A DNA stretch of 64,000 bases from Hyphomicrobiaceae bacterium (GTDB lineage: Bacteria > Pseudomonadota > Alphaproteobacteria > Rhizobiales > Xanthobacteraceae): positions 1 through 64,000 of the forward strand of contig CANJBX010000014.1 in assembly GCA_947472885.1 (NCBI GenBank). Reading direction: 5' to 3'. Position numbers and translations under genes: made by a program. Below, one piece after another: positions 1 to 8,340 of the stretch (position 1 is the first letter of the stretch; each line of letters begins with the position of its first letter). The notes under the pieces are model-generated. The model was given only the letters and a program-made list of their open reading frames with translations. It ran no database searches and was not told the DNA's origin.

Positions 1-87
1 CGCTGAAGGTGCCTGGCTGAACCAGTTTGACGACGTTAGAATTCGACACGGCATATTACTCCTTCGGTGGAGAAGTGGAGGCTTCAA

Positions 88-876
88 CTACCCCCACGAT
101 ATGCCGCCTTCCTGATCTACCCCGTCACCAACTTTTGACCATAGCTCCTTCTCGCCCGTCGGCGCGGCAGCCTGAAACGCCAGTGTGCCGCCTGCCGTCG
201 CGATGGCAAAGAACGTGTTGGCGTACTTCATCACCTTCGGCTGTGTGGTGTAGTCGCCATTCTTGTAGTCGGGATCGTTGCGGATGGTTTCGATCAGCAT
301 CCGCCGCAACATCCAGTTGCGCGCCGCCATCTCGCTCGGCTGTGACGCCATCGGCGCCAGCGCATCCATGTAACCCGGATACTTCACGCCCCATATCCAG
401 GTGTGCATGCCGCCCATGGAATTACCCATGACAAGACGCACATGCTTGAGCCCAAGCCCTTCTTTCACCAGCCGGTACTGCGCCTCGACCATGTCGTCGT
501 AATTGTATTTCGGAAATCTGGTTTTCATCCCGTCTGACGGCTTCGACGTTTTGCCGTGACCGATGGCGTCCGGCAGGATGATGAAATACCTGGTGGCATC
601 CAGCGGCTGACCCGGCCCGAACAGTTCTCCGGCGAAGGCGGGATTCAACACACCCATGCCGTTGCCGGTCGTGCCGTGCAGCATCACCACCGGCTGGCCG
701 GAAGGATCGCCGACCGTCGTGTAATGGATGCGCAGTTCCGGCATCACTTCGCCGGTGTGAAACCTGAAGTCGCGCGCGATCCAGTCGGCCACCTTCGGCG
801 CCGGATAATCCGCGGCCTGTGCGGCGAATGACGCCAGCACACATGCGACCAGCAAGGTCGGCTTGAAAAAGCCCAT
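88..876 (-). pseudogene. alpha/beta hydrolase (MetX-like fold), C-terminally truncated
   Basis: The product is an exported alpha/beta hydrolase related to homoserine acetyltransferase-like enzymes. The start at 876 is chosen because GGGGAG lies just upstream and the protein then opens with a signal peptide ending A-Q-A-A-D. The oxyanion motif L-H-G-T-T is near residue 67 and the nucleophile elbow G-N-S-M-G-G puts the serine near residue 153. The frame stops after 262 residues, whereas family members run to about 350-370. The missing part should carry the catalytic Asp and His, so activity is doubtful. The bases from 1 to 87 do not continue the family in the same frame. The break could be an insertion or rearrangement just outside the window. 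Confidence 0.7.
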
Positions 877-1050
877 GGCGTCTCTCCCCGAAAGTCCACC
901 CAGATGCCCGCGCTGTTTCGCGCGATTGCAGGAACCCAGACTATACCCTTTTGCAGGTATCCGGGGAGCGGGTTTGCCGATGGAACCGGAACACCGGCGG
1001 TACGTTCTTGAGGGGCAGCGCCGCACGCGCGGCTGCGCAGCGGAGGCCCG

Positions 1051-1266
1051 ATGTTCAAGTACGCCATTTTCTTCCTGATTATTTCACTCATCTCCGGCGG
1101 TCTCGGCATGACCTGGCTGTCCGGCTTTGCCCGGCGTATTTCCATGGTGCTGTTTGCGCTGTTCTTCCTCGGCTTCATCGCGCTGCTGGGCTTCGCCTAC
1201 CTGCTCGGCGAAGCATTCAACGCCGGCGCACAGTCGATGCTCATTGGCTTGATGATGGCGGCGTAG
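1051..1266 (+). CDS. small DUF1328-like membrane protein
   Basis: This 71-residue protein consists almost entirely of two hydrophobic segments, residues 3-22 and 30-52, joined by a short basic loop containing R-R. The layout F-K-Y-A-I-F-F-L-I-I-S-L-I-S-G-G-L-G resembles DUF1328/YtjA-type small membrane proteins. I recognise the family from pattern only. GGAGG ends 5 bases before the ATG. Its last 26 bases overlap the 3' end of the convergent DoxX-like gene. No function can be assigned beyond an inner-membrane location. Confidence 0.6.
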   Translation: MFKYAIFFLIISLISGGLGMTWLSGFARRISMVLFALFFLGFIALLGFAYLLGEAFNAGAQSMLIGLMMAA

Positions 1267-1687
1267 CACTTCCGCCTTTGCGCCATGGCCAGTCGATCGT
1301 GCCGGAACAATACAACGCCCACCAGATGATGAGTGGCTGCGCTATGAGGCGCGGTCCGTGGTACCACCACGTATCGGGGATGCCCGCGACGTGGATTCCC
1401 TCAAACGCGTGCTTGATGTTGGCCGGCCACACGGCGAGCGAATAAAGCGCGAGCGCAACGCCGGCCCGGATGCGAAAGCGGTTTGTCAGCAGCGCCGCAG
1501 CGGCGATGAACTCGAATATCCCGGTGAGGAAAATCACCTCGCGCGGGTAAGGCACGAAGGACGGCATGATCATCAGCATTTCGTCCGGTGCGCGCAGATG
1601 CAAAACGCCAGCTAACACAAAGAATGCCGCCATGATCCAGCGCAGGACGGCACGCACGGTATCTGATGTTGCGATTGATGAGGGCAT
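1241..1687 (-). CDS. DoxX-like integral membrane protein
   Basis: The product is a 148-residue protein with four predicted membrane helices. It contains the patterns F-F-V-L-A-G-V-L-H-L near residue 19 and G-I-F-E-F-I-A-A near residue 50, typical of small DoxX/DoxD-like membrane proteins. The start at 1687 (M-P-S-S-I-A-T) is preferred because upstream codons give an unlikely polar N-terminus; the ribosome binding site is weak. DoxX relatives have been linked to quinone or sulfur redox reactions, but nothing here fixes a substrate. The gene is convergent with, and overlaps, the DUF1328-like gene. Confidence 0.6.
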   Translation of the reverse strand: MPSSIATSDTVRAVLRWIMAAFFVLAGVLHLRAPDEMLMIMPSFVPYPREVIFLTGIFEFIAAAALLTNRFRIRAGVALALYSLAVWPANIKHAFEGIHVAGIPDTWWYHGPRLIAQPLIIWWALYCSGTIDWPWRKGGSATPPSSSQ

Positions 1688-1858
1688 GATTCCGCTGAAT
1701 GTAGCCTTTGAGGCAAGATACGCACGGGCCACAAACGGGTTTCGGCACAAAAAGGATCGTCGTCCATCCGCTGCGCGACTGCGCGCGCTTCATTTTTGCA
1801 TGAGACGCCGCACGGACAGGACGATAGATTGCCCGCTCAATCAGGGAGGAGCCATATC

Positions 1859-2620
1859 ATGGCCAAGCAAATGCAGGGCAAGGTTGCCATCGTCACCGGC
1901 GCAAGCAACGGCATCGGACGCGCGATTGCCGAAATGTACGCCGCCGAAGGCGCCAGGACCGTGCTGGTCGCGCGCCGCGCCGAAGTGCTGGAAGAAGTCG
2001 CGGCAGGCATTCGCAAGACCGGCGGCGAAGCGCTGCCCGCGCCGACCGACGTCACGCAGGAAGACCAGGTCACGGCGCTGTTCGACAAGGCGATGAAGGC
2101 CTACGGCCGCCTCGACGTGCTGGTGAACAACGCCGGCGTCGCGACGCATATCAATACCGAGGACATCGACCTCAAGTACTGGAAGGAAGTACTCGACATC
2201 AATATCACGGCGGCCTTCCTGTGCAGCCGCGCCGCCATCCGCATCATGAAGAACCAGCAGCCGCAGGGCGGCCGCATCATCAACATGGGCTCGGTCTCGG
2301 CCAAGACGCCGCGCCCGGACTCGCTGCCCTACACGACCACGAAATACGCCATCCAGGGCATGACCCATCAGCTCACCATGGACGGCCGCAAGTACGGCGT
2401 CGTCGCCTCGATCATCCATCCCGGTGCGACGCTCTCGAGCTTCACGACGCGGCGCGGACGCACCGAAGCCGGCGCCGGCGACAAGCCGGAAGATTTCGTG
2501 ATGGCTGCCGAGGAAGTCGCCAAGGTCGCACTGGTGATGGCGACCTTGCCGCCGGAAGTGAACCTCTACGAGGCGACGATCCTGCCGAACCACATGCGGA
2601 GTTTCATCGGCCGGGGCTAA
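1859..2620 (+). CDS. SDR-family NAD(P)-dependent oxidoreductase
   Basis: A complete 253-residue classical short-chain dehydrogenase/reductase. The start at 1859 follows AGGGAGGAG. The Rossmann motif T-G-A-S-N-G-I-G lies near residue 14, N-N-A-G-V near residue 90, and the catalytic set is S in N-M-G-S-V-S plus Y-T-T-T-K. The cofactor loop has R-R after the second strand (V-A-R-R-A-E), which leans towards NADP, by inference. The substrate is unknown. The gene is monocistronic and is followed by a strong intrinsic terminator. Confidence 0.85.
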   Translation: MAKQMQGKVAIVTGASNGIGRAIAEMYAAEGARTVLVARRAEVLEEVAAGIRKTGGEALPAPTDVTQEDQVTALFDKAMKAYGRLDVLVNNAGVATHINTEDIDLKYWKEVLDINITAAFLCSRAAIRIMKNQQPQGGRIINMGSVSAKTPRPDSLPYTTTKYAIQGMTHQLTMDGRKYGVVASIIHPGATLSSFTTRRGRTEAGAGDKPEDFVMAAEEVAKVALVMATLPPEVNLYEATILPNHMRSFIGRG

Positions 2621-2655
2621 TCTGCGCGCCAAGTGCAGGTGCTGTAATTGCTGAG

Positions 2656-2690
2656 AAAAAGGTCCGCCGGAATGGCGGACCTTTTTTGTT
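2656..2690 (+). terminator. rho-independent terminator after the SDR gene
   Basis: An 11-base-pair stem (2658-2668 with 2674-2684) encloses a 5-base loop and runs into a T-rich tract. It lies 36 bases after the SDR stop codon. Confidence 0.9.
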
Positions 2691-2788
2691 TGCCGCAGAT
2701 TATTCTTGTCTTCGCCGCAGCTTGCAGTTGACAGAATGTTCTCTATTTGTTCCAATTCTCCTGCCATTAAAATCCGGAGGATTTGACC

Positions 2789-3244
2789 ATGTCCATCGAG
2801 ATATTTGTGCTGTCCGATCGCCGTCTGAATTCGATCCAAGAATGGCAAAGCGCCATCGACAATGAAGGTTTCAACCTGAAGCTTGACCGCTCACGGCCAA
2901 TTGCCGAACTCCGTGGTTACTTGCCAGCGAAGTGCAAAGGCAGCGAAGCAGGTTTCGAATGCGACCACTTTGATGCCGCCGAAATCATGGAAGAGACACC
3001 GGACATCGATTTTGACCGGCCATGGAAGCAATGTCTGGCGTTTCGTTTCGGCGGTGACTTCATGGCGCTTTGGGGCGCCACTGCAGCGGCGGCGGCTTAC
3101 GCGCGCGCAACGGACGGCGTTGTTTACGACGGCGAATCTGGCGAAATACTTGCGCCGGAAAGGGCAGTGAAACAGGCGCGCGACCTCGAGAAAAGCATTC
3201 CGGAAATGCTTGCTCTCGTGAACCGCCTTGCCGCACCAAAATAA
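2789..3244 (+). CDS. hypothetical protein, 151 aa
   Basis: I do not recognise the family. The ATG at 2789 is chosen over an in-frame TTG at 2783 because CCGGAGGA sits 7 bases before it. The protein is soluble, with no signal peptide or membrane segment. It has two cysteines in the region K-C-K-G-S-E-A-G-F-E-C and an alanine-rich helix near residue 95. The next gene starts 49 bases downstream with its own ribosome binding site. The two small unrelated proteins sit between terminator-bounded genes, an arrangement seen with immunity-type or stress genes; that link is speculation. Confidence 0.6.
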   Translation: MSIEIFVLSDRRLNSIQEWQSAIDNEGFNLKLDRSRPIAELRGYLPAKCKGSEAGFECDHFDAAEIMEETPDIDFDRPWKQCLAFRFGGDFMALWGATAAAAAYARATDGVVYDGESGEILAPERAVKQARDLEKSIPEMLALVNRLAAPK

Positions 3245-3293
3245 ATCCCGGTCATCCCAGAACGAGCAGCATTGCGAATGCAAGGAATCCTGC

Positions 3294-3806
3294 ATGGACA
3301 TCACACTCGCACGCCATCTGACACGGGCGGCTTTTCGCAGTTCGCGCGAAATTGGCGATTTCGTTCCGTTTCTGAAAGAGAAGCTGAGCGAGGATGAATA
3401 CGCGCGTTACGCCACGGCAATAGCGACCGCAATCGCATCCATCCAACTCGACGTCGTCAATCTTTTGACCGCGGACCATCCTGGGCTCGAAGCAGAGATC
3501 GACGACAGCATCTCCGTGTACGGCAGCTACTTTGAAGCGGATCCCTCCTCGATCATCGCTTCGCGCACGCTCAAGCTGCGTAGCGACGACGGAGAGACCA
3601 GCATCCCAATCAACATTCATCCGCCCGAACGGGAAGGCGGTTCATGGCTCTGCCGTTTCGACATTGATTGGCCGGATGGAAAAGTTGGATTTTGGGGCGG
3701 AGGCGAGGATGCCGTGCAGGCCCTTTTTTCCGCCATGGAGATGATTGGCATTCAGATTTACACCAGCGACTATCACAGGTCCGGGAAGCTAAGCTGGTAC
3801 GAGTAA
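3294..3806 (+). CDS. hypothetical protein, 170 aa
   Basis: I do not assign a family with confidence. The ATG at 3294 follows AAGGAA. The N-terminal 60 residues look helical; the C-terminal half is beta-rich with W-L-C-R-F-D-I-D-W-P and ends in a helix (E-D-A-V-Q-A-L-F-S-A-M-E-M-I-G). The G-x-D-A-x-Q-A-L pattern before an amphipathic helix recalls small proteins found beside polymorphic toxins and other accessory loci, but no toxin gene is nearby. No signal peptide is seen. It probably shares transcription with the gene 49 bases upstream. Confidence 0.6.
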   Translation: MDITLARHLTRAAFRSSREIGDFVPFLKEKLSEDEYARYATAIATAIASIQLDVVNLLTADHPGLEAEIDDSISVYGSYFEADPSSIIASRTLKLRSDDGETSIPINIHPPEREGGSWLCRFDIDWPDGKVGFWGGGEDAVQALFSAMEMIGIQIYTSDYHRSGKLSWYE

Positions 3807-3961
3807 GGCGGCGGCTACGGATTTCCGGTGACGAATGGCGTGCGTGACCTCCTGGTTGGACACGACGCGAAATATCTTTAGAATTGAGCCGCTTCAATCG
3901 ACGTAACGAAGCGGTGTGCATTAAATTCAGCTAATTTCAGTGAATTTCCGGGGAACTTTCG

Positions 3962-3987
3962 GGAACACCCGGCGCTGTAGCGGGTTA
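3962..3987 (+). promoter_or_regulatory. possible EcfG-type general stress promoter
   Basis: GGAAC at 3962-3966 is followed after 16 bases by GGTT, close to the GGAAC-N16/17-CGTT pattern of alphaproteobacterial EcfG sigma factors. It lies about 125 bases before the exported-protein gene at 4110. The rest of the gene-free stretch 3807-4109 shows nothing else. Short motifs like this also arise by chance. Confidence 0.3.
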
Positions 3988-4109
3988 TTACCACTCTGCC
4001 TGACGGAGCCTTCCGCCCGGCCGATGAATATTTGAGGAATGCAGTCTGCAATCAGCGGCGCCTTATTTTCTGCCGTAAATCCAACCCTCTCATATCCAAG
4101 GAGAATTCC

Positions 4110-4550
4110 ATGCGACTTTTGTCCGGACTTCGTACCGCCGCCATCGCCCTCACCGCGCTGGCCGGCGTCGGCCTTTCCACCGCCGCCTATGCCGACAGCG
4201 GCGCGGTCCGTTTTAGCGTCGTAAAGGGCGGCTTCGTGATCGGCGGCTCGGGCGGCAACGGCACCTTGACGTTCAAGGGCCGCAGTTACCCGCTCGCGAT
4301 TGGCGGCCTGAGCTACGGCTTCACTTTCGGTCTTTCCAGCACCGAGTTCAGGGGCCGGGTGACCAATATCCGCCGTCCGTCCGATATCGCGGGCGTGTAC
4401 GCGGCGGCTGGCGCTGGCGCAGCCTTGGGCGTCGGCGGGCAGGCCATCATACTGACCAATCAGAATGGCGCGGTGCTGACGCTTGCCGGCCGTCAGGTCG
4501 GCGCGATTGTCAGCGCGGACCTCAACGGACTGGCACTTTCGATCCGCTAG
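4110..4550 (+). CDS. exported glycine-rich protein of unknown function
   Basis: A 146-residue protein with a clear Sec signal peptide (residues 1-24, cleavage after A-Y-A). The mature part is rich in Gly, Ala and Val with alternating hydrophobic strands, for example G-G-F-V-I-G-G-S-G-G-N-G and A-G-A-G-A-A-L-G-V-G-G, and contains no cysteine. This suggests a small periplasmic or outer-membrane beta protein. I do not recognise a named family. The start at 4110 follows AAGGAGA. A possible stress promoter lies upstream and a hairpin terminator downstream, so it is probably monocistronic. Confidence 0.65.
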   Translation: MRLLSGLRTAAIALTALAGVGLSTAAYADSGAVRFSVVKGGFVIGGSGGNGTLTFKGRSYPLAIGGLSYGFTFGLSSTEFRGRVTNIRRPSDIAGVYAAAGAGAALGVGGQAIILTNQNGAVLTLAGRQVGAIVSADLNGLALSIR

Positions 4551-4561
4551 ATAAAGTTGCG

Positions 4562-4624
4562 GCAGAAGGCTTGCGGGACGGGTGGCAGTGTCGATCAGAC
4601 ACGTGCTGCCCGTTCTGCTTTTTA
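4562..4624 (+). terminator. imperfect hairpin terminator
   Basis: The outer arms GCAGAA (4562) and TTCTGC (4613) plus an inner imperfect GC stem are followed by TTTTTAT. It sits just after the exported-protein gene and touches the stop codon of the convergent gene. Confidence 0.5.
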
Positions 4625-4858
4625 TCGGCGACGCAGTTGCCGATCCAGGGCCTTGCCGGCGGCGTTGAGTTTTGGCTTCGCAGCCGCCTTTCGTTTCACC
4701 GCAGACGGCACCGGCCGTGCCTGCAACGCCTTGCGGGATTCCGCGAGCCGCGCGTCATATCCCGGTGAAGTGACGACGGTCGGCGGACGGGCATATGCGG
4801 ACTGCATCGCGCACATCAACGCCAGCAAGCATGCGGCGGCGGTCGATATATGTTTCAC
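4622..4858 (-). CDS. small exported basic protein
   Basis: A 78-residue protein with a signal peptide of about 23 residues (cleavage after A-Y-A-R or A-Y-A). The mature tail is short and highly basic, rich in Arg, Lys and Ala (V-K-R-K-A-A-A-K-P-K). Translation uses GTG at 4858, supported by AAGGTGA 6 bases upstream. No family is recognised. It is 36 bases from the stop of the upstream cvpA-like gene on the same strand, so the two may be cotranscribed. Confidence 0.55.
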   Translation of the reverse strand: MKHISTAAACLLALMCAMQSAYARPPTVVTSPGYDARLAESRKALQARPVPSAVKRKAAAKPKLNAAGKALDRQLRRR

Positions 4859-4894
4859 ATCGTCACCTTCATCGGCGGACCTGCAAGCTGCGCT

Positions 4895-5395
4895 TCACAG
4901 CGCAAGGCCCCGCTCCTTCTTGATGCGGTCAATGTAGTCCATCACATCGGGCGGAAGCGACTTCAAACCGCGCTGGCCGGCCTCGGAGAGAGATGGCCGC
5001 AGCGTCGATTGCGTCAGCCACGGCGGCTGCACATTCGGCGGAATGATGCGCTCGAAGATCAGCACCATCAGCACGGCGAGCAGCACCGTGCGCAGCGCGC
5101 CGAGCAGCGCACCCGCGATCCGGTCCGTCATGCTGGCGTGCTCACCGAATGCCGCACTCACCGCGCTGCGCATCATGACACCGAGTACGAGCCCCAGCGC
5201 CAGCACGACCCAGAAATAAAGCGCGTTACCGGCCTGCGGCAGCAGCGGCGCGAGCTTCTCCGTGACCGGAATAGCCGTCGGCGCGGCGACCAGATACGCC
5301 ATGATCGTCGCGACGCTGCGCAGCAGGCCGGAGCGAAAGCCCATGACGACGGCAAGCAGCGTGAAGGCGACAATCAGGACATCAAGAATATTCAT
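4895..5395 (-). CDS. CvpA family membrane protein
   Basis: A 166-residue inner-membrane protein with four hydrophobic segments and a polar C-terminal tail, matching the CvpA (colicin V production) family in length and pattern. G-F-R-S-G-L-L-R near residue 19 and D-R-I-A-G-A-L-L-G-A-L-R near residue 90 are the family landmarks. The start at 5395 (M-N-I-L-D-V) is preferred over an upstream extension that lacks family character. CvpA proteins are linked to envelope and purine-gene contexts in other bacteria; here it stands alone apart from the small exported gene that follows. Confidence 0.8.
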   Translation of the reverse strand: MNILDVLIVAFTLLAVVMGFRSGLLRSVATIMAYLVAAPTAIPVTEKLAPLLPQAGNALYFWVVLALGLVLGVMMRSAVSAAFGEHASMTDRIAGALLGALRTVLLAVLMVLIFERIIPPNVQPPWLTQSTLRPSLSEAGQRGLKSLPPDVMDYIDRIKKERGLAL

Positions 5396-5567
5396 GGGTA
5401 AAAAAGCCGCCGAGAAAACAGCAGCGCCCGGCCATGCGGCGCGCCATGTGGAACCCGGACCATGTCTTCCGGGTATTGAGAAAGGCTTACGGGGCTGCGC
5501 GCAACTCCAGCCTGATCTGCGGCGAACGGACCGTTCACCACCGGGCACAGTATGTTAACCTGCCGTC

Positions 5568-6110
5568 ATGGCAATTCCATCGCTCATCCGCTTAGCCGCA
5601 CTCGCCCTCTGCCTTGCGCCGCAGATCGCCACCGCACAGACGCCCGCGCCGCAGCGGCCATTCGACCGTGTCACCGGCATTGTTTTCACCTGCGGCGCAG
5701 CGACCGGCTTCGCCTGGACCGGCGACGCCTGCAACCAGCTCAGCGCCGAATTCAGGAAGCGCGCCGCGGCGGCAAAGCTGCCATTCGCCGAAGTGCCGAT
5801 CACCGCAGACTTCAGGACCAGAAAGCGCGACACCGTCGATGGCTTCAATCAGGACAAGGCCGTCCGGGTGTTCTGGAATTTCACCGAGTCGACCGGCACC
5901 AAGGGGCAGATCAGCGCGGGCCTTTCGAGCAACATCGTCTACGAGCCGACGAAACAGGATAATCCGAATATCGTGCCGGGCCAGCGCATTCCAATGAATT
6001 TCTACGCGCAGTCGGTGCTGTTCGATCCGGGCGTGAAGCTGTCGCAGGCCGACGAATATCTCAACCAGATCACCGGCACTTTCTTCACTCTCGGCGAAGG
6101 TAAGCCCTGA
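5568..6110 (+). CDS. exported hypothetical protein
   Basis: A 180-residue protein with a Sec signal (residues 1-23, A-T-A-Q). The mature domain has one cysteine pair (C-G-A-A and A-C-N-Q, near residues 42 and 54) that could form a disulphide. It ends in a hydrophobic-polar segment F-Y-A-Q-S-V-L-F-D-P-G-V. I do not recognise the family. It is 98 bases upstream of a TctC-type binding protein on the same strand, but nothing ties the two together functionally. Confidence 0.6.
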   Translation: MAIPSLIRLAALALCLAPQIATAQTPAPQRPFDRVTGIVFTCGAATGFAWTGDACNQLSAEFRKRAAAAKLPFAEVPITADFRTRKRDTVDGFNQDKAVRVFWNFTESTGTKGQISAGLSSNIVYEPTKQDNPNIVPGQRIPMNFYAQSVLFDPGVKLSQADEYLNQITGTFFTLGEGKP

Positions 6111-6207
6111 GCGGCGGTGGCGCGACTTAACCGCCCAGCCCCTTGGAAAGCGGCGCGCGCTCCTGCACTATTGCCGGCAACGACAAGTCGACACAAAGGG
6201 AAAAACG

Positions 6208-7188
6208 ATGCGCCTGCTTTTCCGGACGATACTCTCGCTGGCCGTTGCCGCCGCATTCGCAACGCCATTTGCCGCGCCGCTCGCCGCGCAGACCTATCCT
6301 TCCAAGCCCGTCACGATTGTTGTCGGCTTCACGCCGGGCGCGGCCAGCGACCTGATCGCGCGCACGGTCGGCGAACGTCTTGGCGCCGTGTTCAACCAGA
6401 CCGTCATCGTCGATAACCGCGCCGGCGCCAGTGGCAACATCGCAGCGACCTATGTTGCGCGCGCGCCTGCCGACGGCCATACGCTGCTGATCGGCGTCGA
6501 TGCCATCATGACCAGCAACGTCTATCTCTTCAAAGACATCGCGTTCGATCCGGTCAAGGATTTCAGGCCGATCTCCAACGCCGGCGCCAACATCATCGGG
6601 CTTGCGGTCGCCGCCGATCTCCCCGTCAAGAACGTCGCGGAACTGATCGCCTACGCCAAGGCCAATCCCGGCAAGCTGAGCTATGGCTCATCGGGCATCG
6701 GCTCGCCGCATCACCTTTCGGGCGAACTGCTGCGCAAACTGACAGGCGTCCAGATCACCCACGTTCCCTACAAGGGCGGCGGCGCGGCGATCAACGACCT
6801 CGTCGGCGGGCATATCCCGATGGCGTTCCTGAGCATGTCGGCCGCGGTGCCGATGCTTTCGACCGGCAAGATCAAGCTGCTCGCCGTCGTGGAAAAGACG
6901 CGCTACGCTGGCATGCCGGAATTGCCGACCATTGGCGAAACCGTGCCGGGATTTGAAATGTCGTCGTGGCTCGGATTTTTCGCGCCCGCCGGTACGCCCG
7001 ATGCGATCGTCGCGCAGCTCAATAGCGAGATCGGAAAAATCCTCAAGTCCGACGCCGTGCGGGACAAGTTTTCCGCGCTGGGATTTGCCGCCGCCGGAAG
7101 CACGCCCGCCGAACTCGCAGAAACGGTGAAGACCGGGCTGGAAGTGCGCGGGCAACTCATCAAGGCTGCGGGGATTCAGCAGGAGTGA
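6208..7188 (+). CDS. TctC/Bug-family solute-binding protein (isolated)
   Basis: A 326-residue periplasmic binding protein of the tripartite tricarboxylate transporter family, with a Sec signal ending A-A-Q-T. The first ligand loop reads G-F-T-P-G-A-A-S-D, unlike the F-P-x-G-S-G-A-D loop of the 41905-56668 array, so it belongs to the general Bug group rather than the array subfamily. Other landmarks are Y-G-S-S-G-I-G-S-P-H-H-L and H-V-P-Y-K-G-G-G-A-A-I-N-D-L. No tctA or tctB is adjacent. Bug proteins bind carboxylates or similar small organics; the ligand here is unknown. Confidence 0.85.
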   Translation: MRLLFRTILSLAVAAAFATPFAAPLAAQTYPSKPVTIVVGFTPGAASDLIARTVGERLGAVFNQTVIVDNRAGASGNIAATYVARAPADGHTLLIGVDAIMTSNVYLFKDIAFDPVKDFRPISNAGANIIGLAVAADLPVKNVAELIAYAKANPGKLSYGSSGIGSPHHLSGELLRKLTGVQITHVPYKGGGAAINDLVGGHIPMAFLSMSAAVPMLSTGKIKLLAVVEKTRYAGMPELPTIGETVPGFEMSSWLGFFAPAGTPDAIVAQLNSEIGKILKSDAVRDKFSALGFAAAGSTPAELAETVKTGLEVRGQLIKAAGIQQE

Positions 7189-7194
7189 GTTGAT

Positions 7195-7320
7195 CGTAGG
7201 GCGAGTTAGCCGACTTGCCCGCAGAAGCTCGAAGAGCGAAGGCGGGAGGCGGGAGGCGTAACCCACCGTGGCAAGACCACAAATGGCGGATTACGCTTCG
7301 CTAATCCGTCCTACGGACAG
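7195..7320. repeat. palindromic intergenic repeat, copy A
   Basis: Contains GTAGGGCGAGTTAGCCGA and, near 7285-7316, GCGGATTACGCTTCGCTAATCC with its internal palindrome. The same module recurs at 8171-8257. The right end overlaps the 3' end of the minus-strand gene at 7301. Confidence 0.75.
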
Positions 7321-7966
7321 CACAAATTAAATATTCGCCGAAACGCTTTATATCATAATTGCTTCGCAAATAGCTGATGCTCCCACCTTTGGAGGTAACA
7401 GCAATCGTCTTGTCACGTTCAACAGCCAATCCGTAACCTTCGCTCTCGGCCCGCAATAGCGTCTCTAGCGAAAATTCCGAACACGCTTCGCCACTATTAA
7501 GCTGACTAAAACGAGCTACCCGACGACGTCCTTCTTCCTTTTTAGCTTCGCCTATCAATTTTCGAACTATCTTCGGTAGATATTGCTTGTCTTCCTCCAA
7601 AGCAAAAAAGTCACGACCAAGTTTATCAACCCACATTTGGCCATATGGCCGAAGTTCGTCGGCAGCAGCGGCAATATCGTCGTCATATTTGATCAAGGCA
7701 TTCCATCTGGGATCTGACTTCCAATCATCGCCAGGAGGTGGCTGGACAGGTTCCACGACGGGCTGTTGGGCACGAAAATTCTCAATCGTATAGAGAAAAA
7801 GCCCGTACAAGAATTGCAGGAGACCAAAAAAAATTACGCCAGTAGTCACTAAATACATTCCGCCGCCTTTGGACGCAGCGACAGCGTAGGTCGCAAGCGT
7901 CACAACGCAGCCACCTCCCGCCCACAGAAGCCCCCGCTTCATATGTAAAGCACTAGTAGATTCCAA
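7301..7966 (-). CDS. hypothetical membrane-anchored protein
   Basis: A 221-residue protein with two N-terminal membrane helices (about residues 13-31 and 37-60), followed by a proline-rich linker (E-P-V-Q-P-P-P-G-D-D) and a soluble domain of about 140 residues. The family is not recognised. The gene is visibly richer in A and T than its neighbours, and copies of the same palindromic repeat lie on both sides. Both facts suggest recent acquisition. Its last codons run into repeat copy A, so the true C-terminus may have been altered by the repeat. Confidence 0.55.
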   Translation of the reverse strand: MESTSALHMKRGLLWAGGGCVVTLATYAVAASKGGGMYLVTTGVIFFGLLQFLYGLFLYTIENFRAQQPVVEPVQPPPGDDWKSDPRWNALIKYDDDIAAAADELRPYGQMWVDKLGRDFFALEEDKQYLPKIVRKLIGEAKKEEGRRRVARFSQLNSGEACSEFSLETLLRAESEGYGLAVERDKTIAVTSKGGSISYLRSNYDIKRFGEYLICAVRRTD

Positions 7967-8170
7967 TTCTGCTCCTCATCAAAAAGTATAATCTTGTGCG
8001 GGCTAAGCGAAGCGAATCCCACGAAAAACTTAGCGAGAAAAATATCATTCAATCTTCGTAACTTGAGATTTTCGGTAACCCGACGAGTTCTGGTCCGCGC
8101 ATCGCTCAAAGTAACGCCGTAGCCACATGCAAGCCTGATATTCTTCTAGCATTACAACTTGCGCAATAGC

Positions 8171-8257
8171 CTGTAGGGCGGGTTAGCCGCAGGCGTAACC
8201 CGCCGTTAGCAACACGCCAAGATGGCGGATTACGCTTCGCTAATCCGCCCTACGGCT
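8171..8257. repeat. palindromic intergenic repeat, copy B
   Basis: GTAGGGCGGGTTAGCC and GCGGATTACGCTTCGCTAATCC match the copy at 7195-7320. It occupies part of the gene-free stretch 7967-8340, in which nothing else is seen. Confidence 0.75.
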
Positions 8258-8340
8258 ACTACGGCTACCGGCTGCAACTCGCGGGGAAAATCCCTCGTCG
8301 GCCCCTTGGCGATCCTGCCCGGAAAAGTAAGATCACCGGC

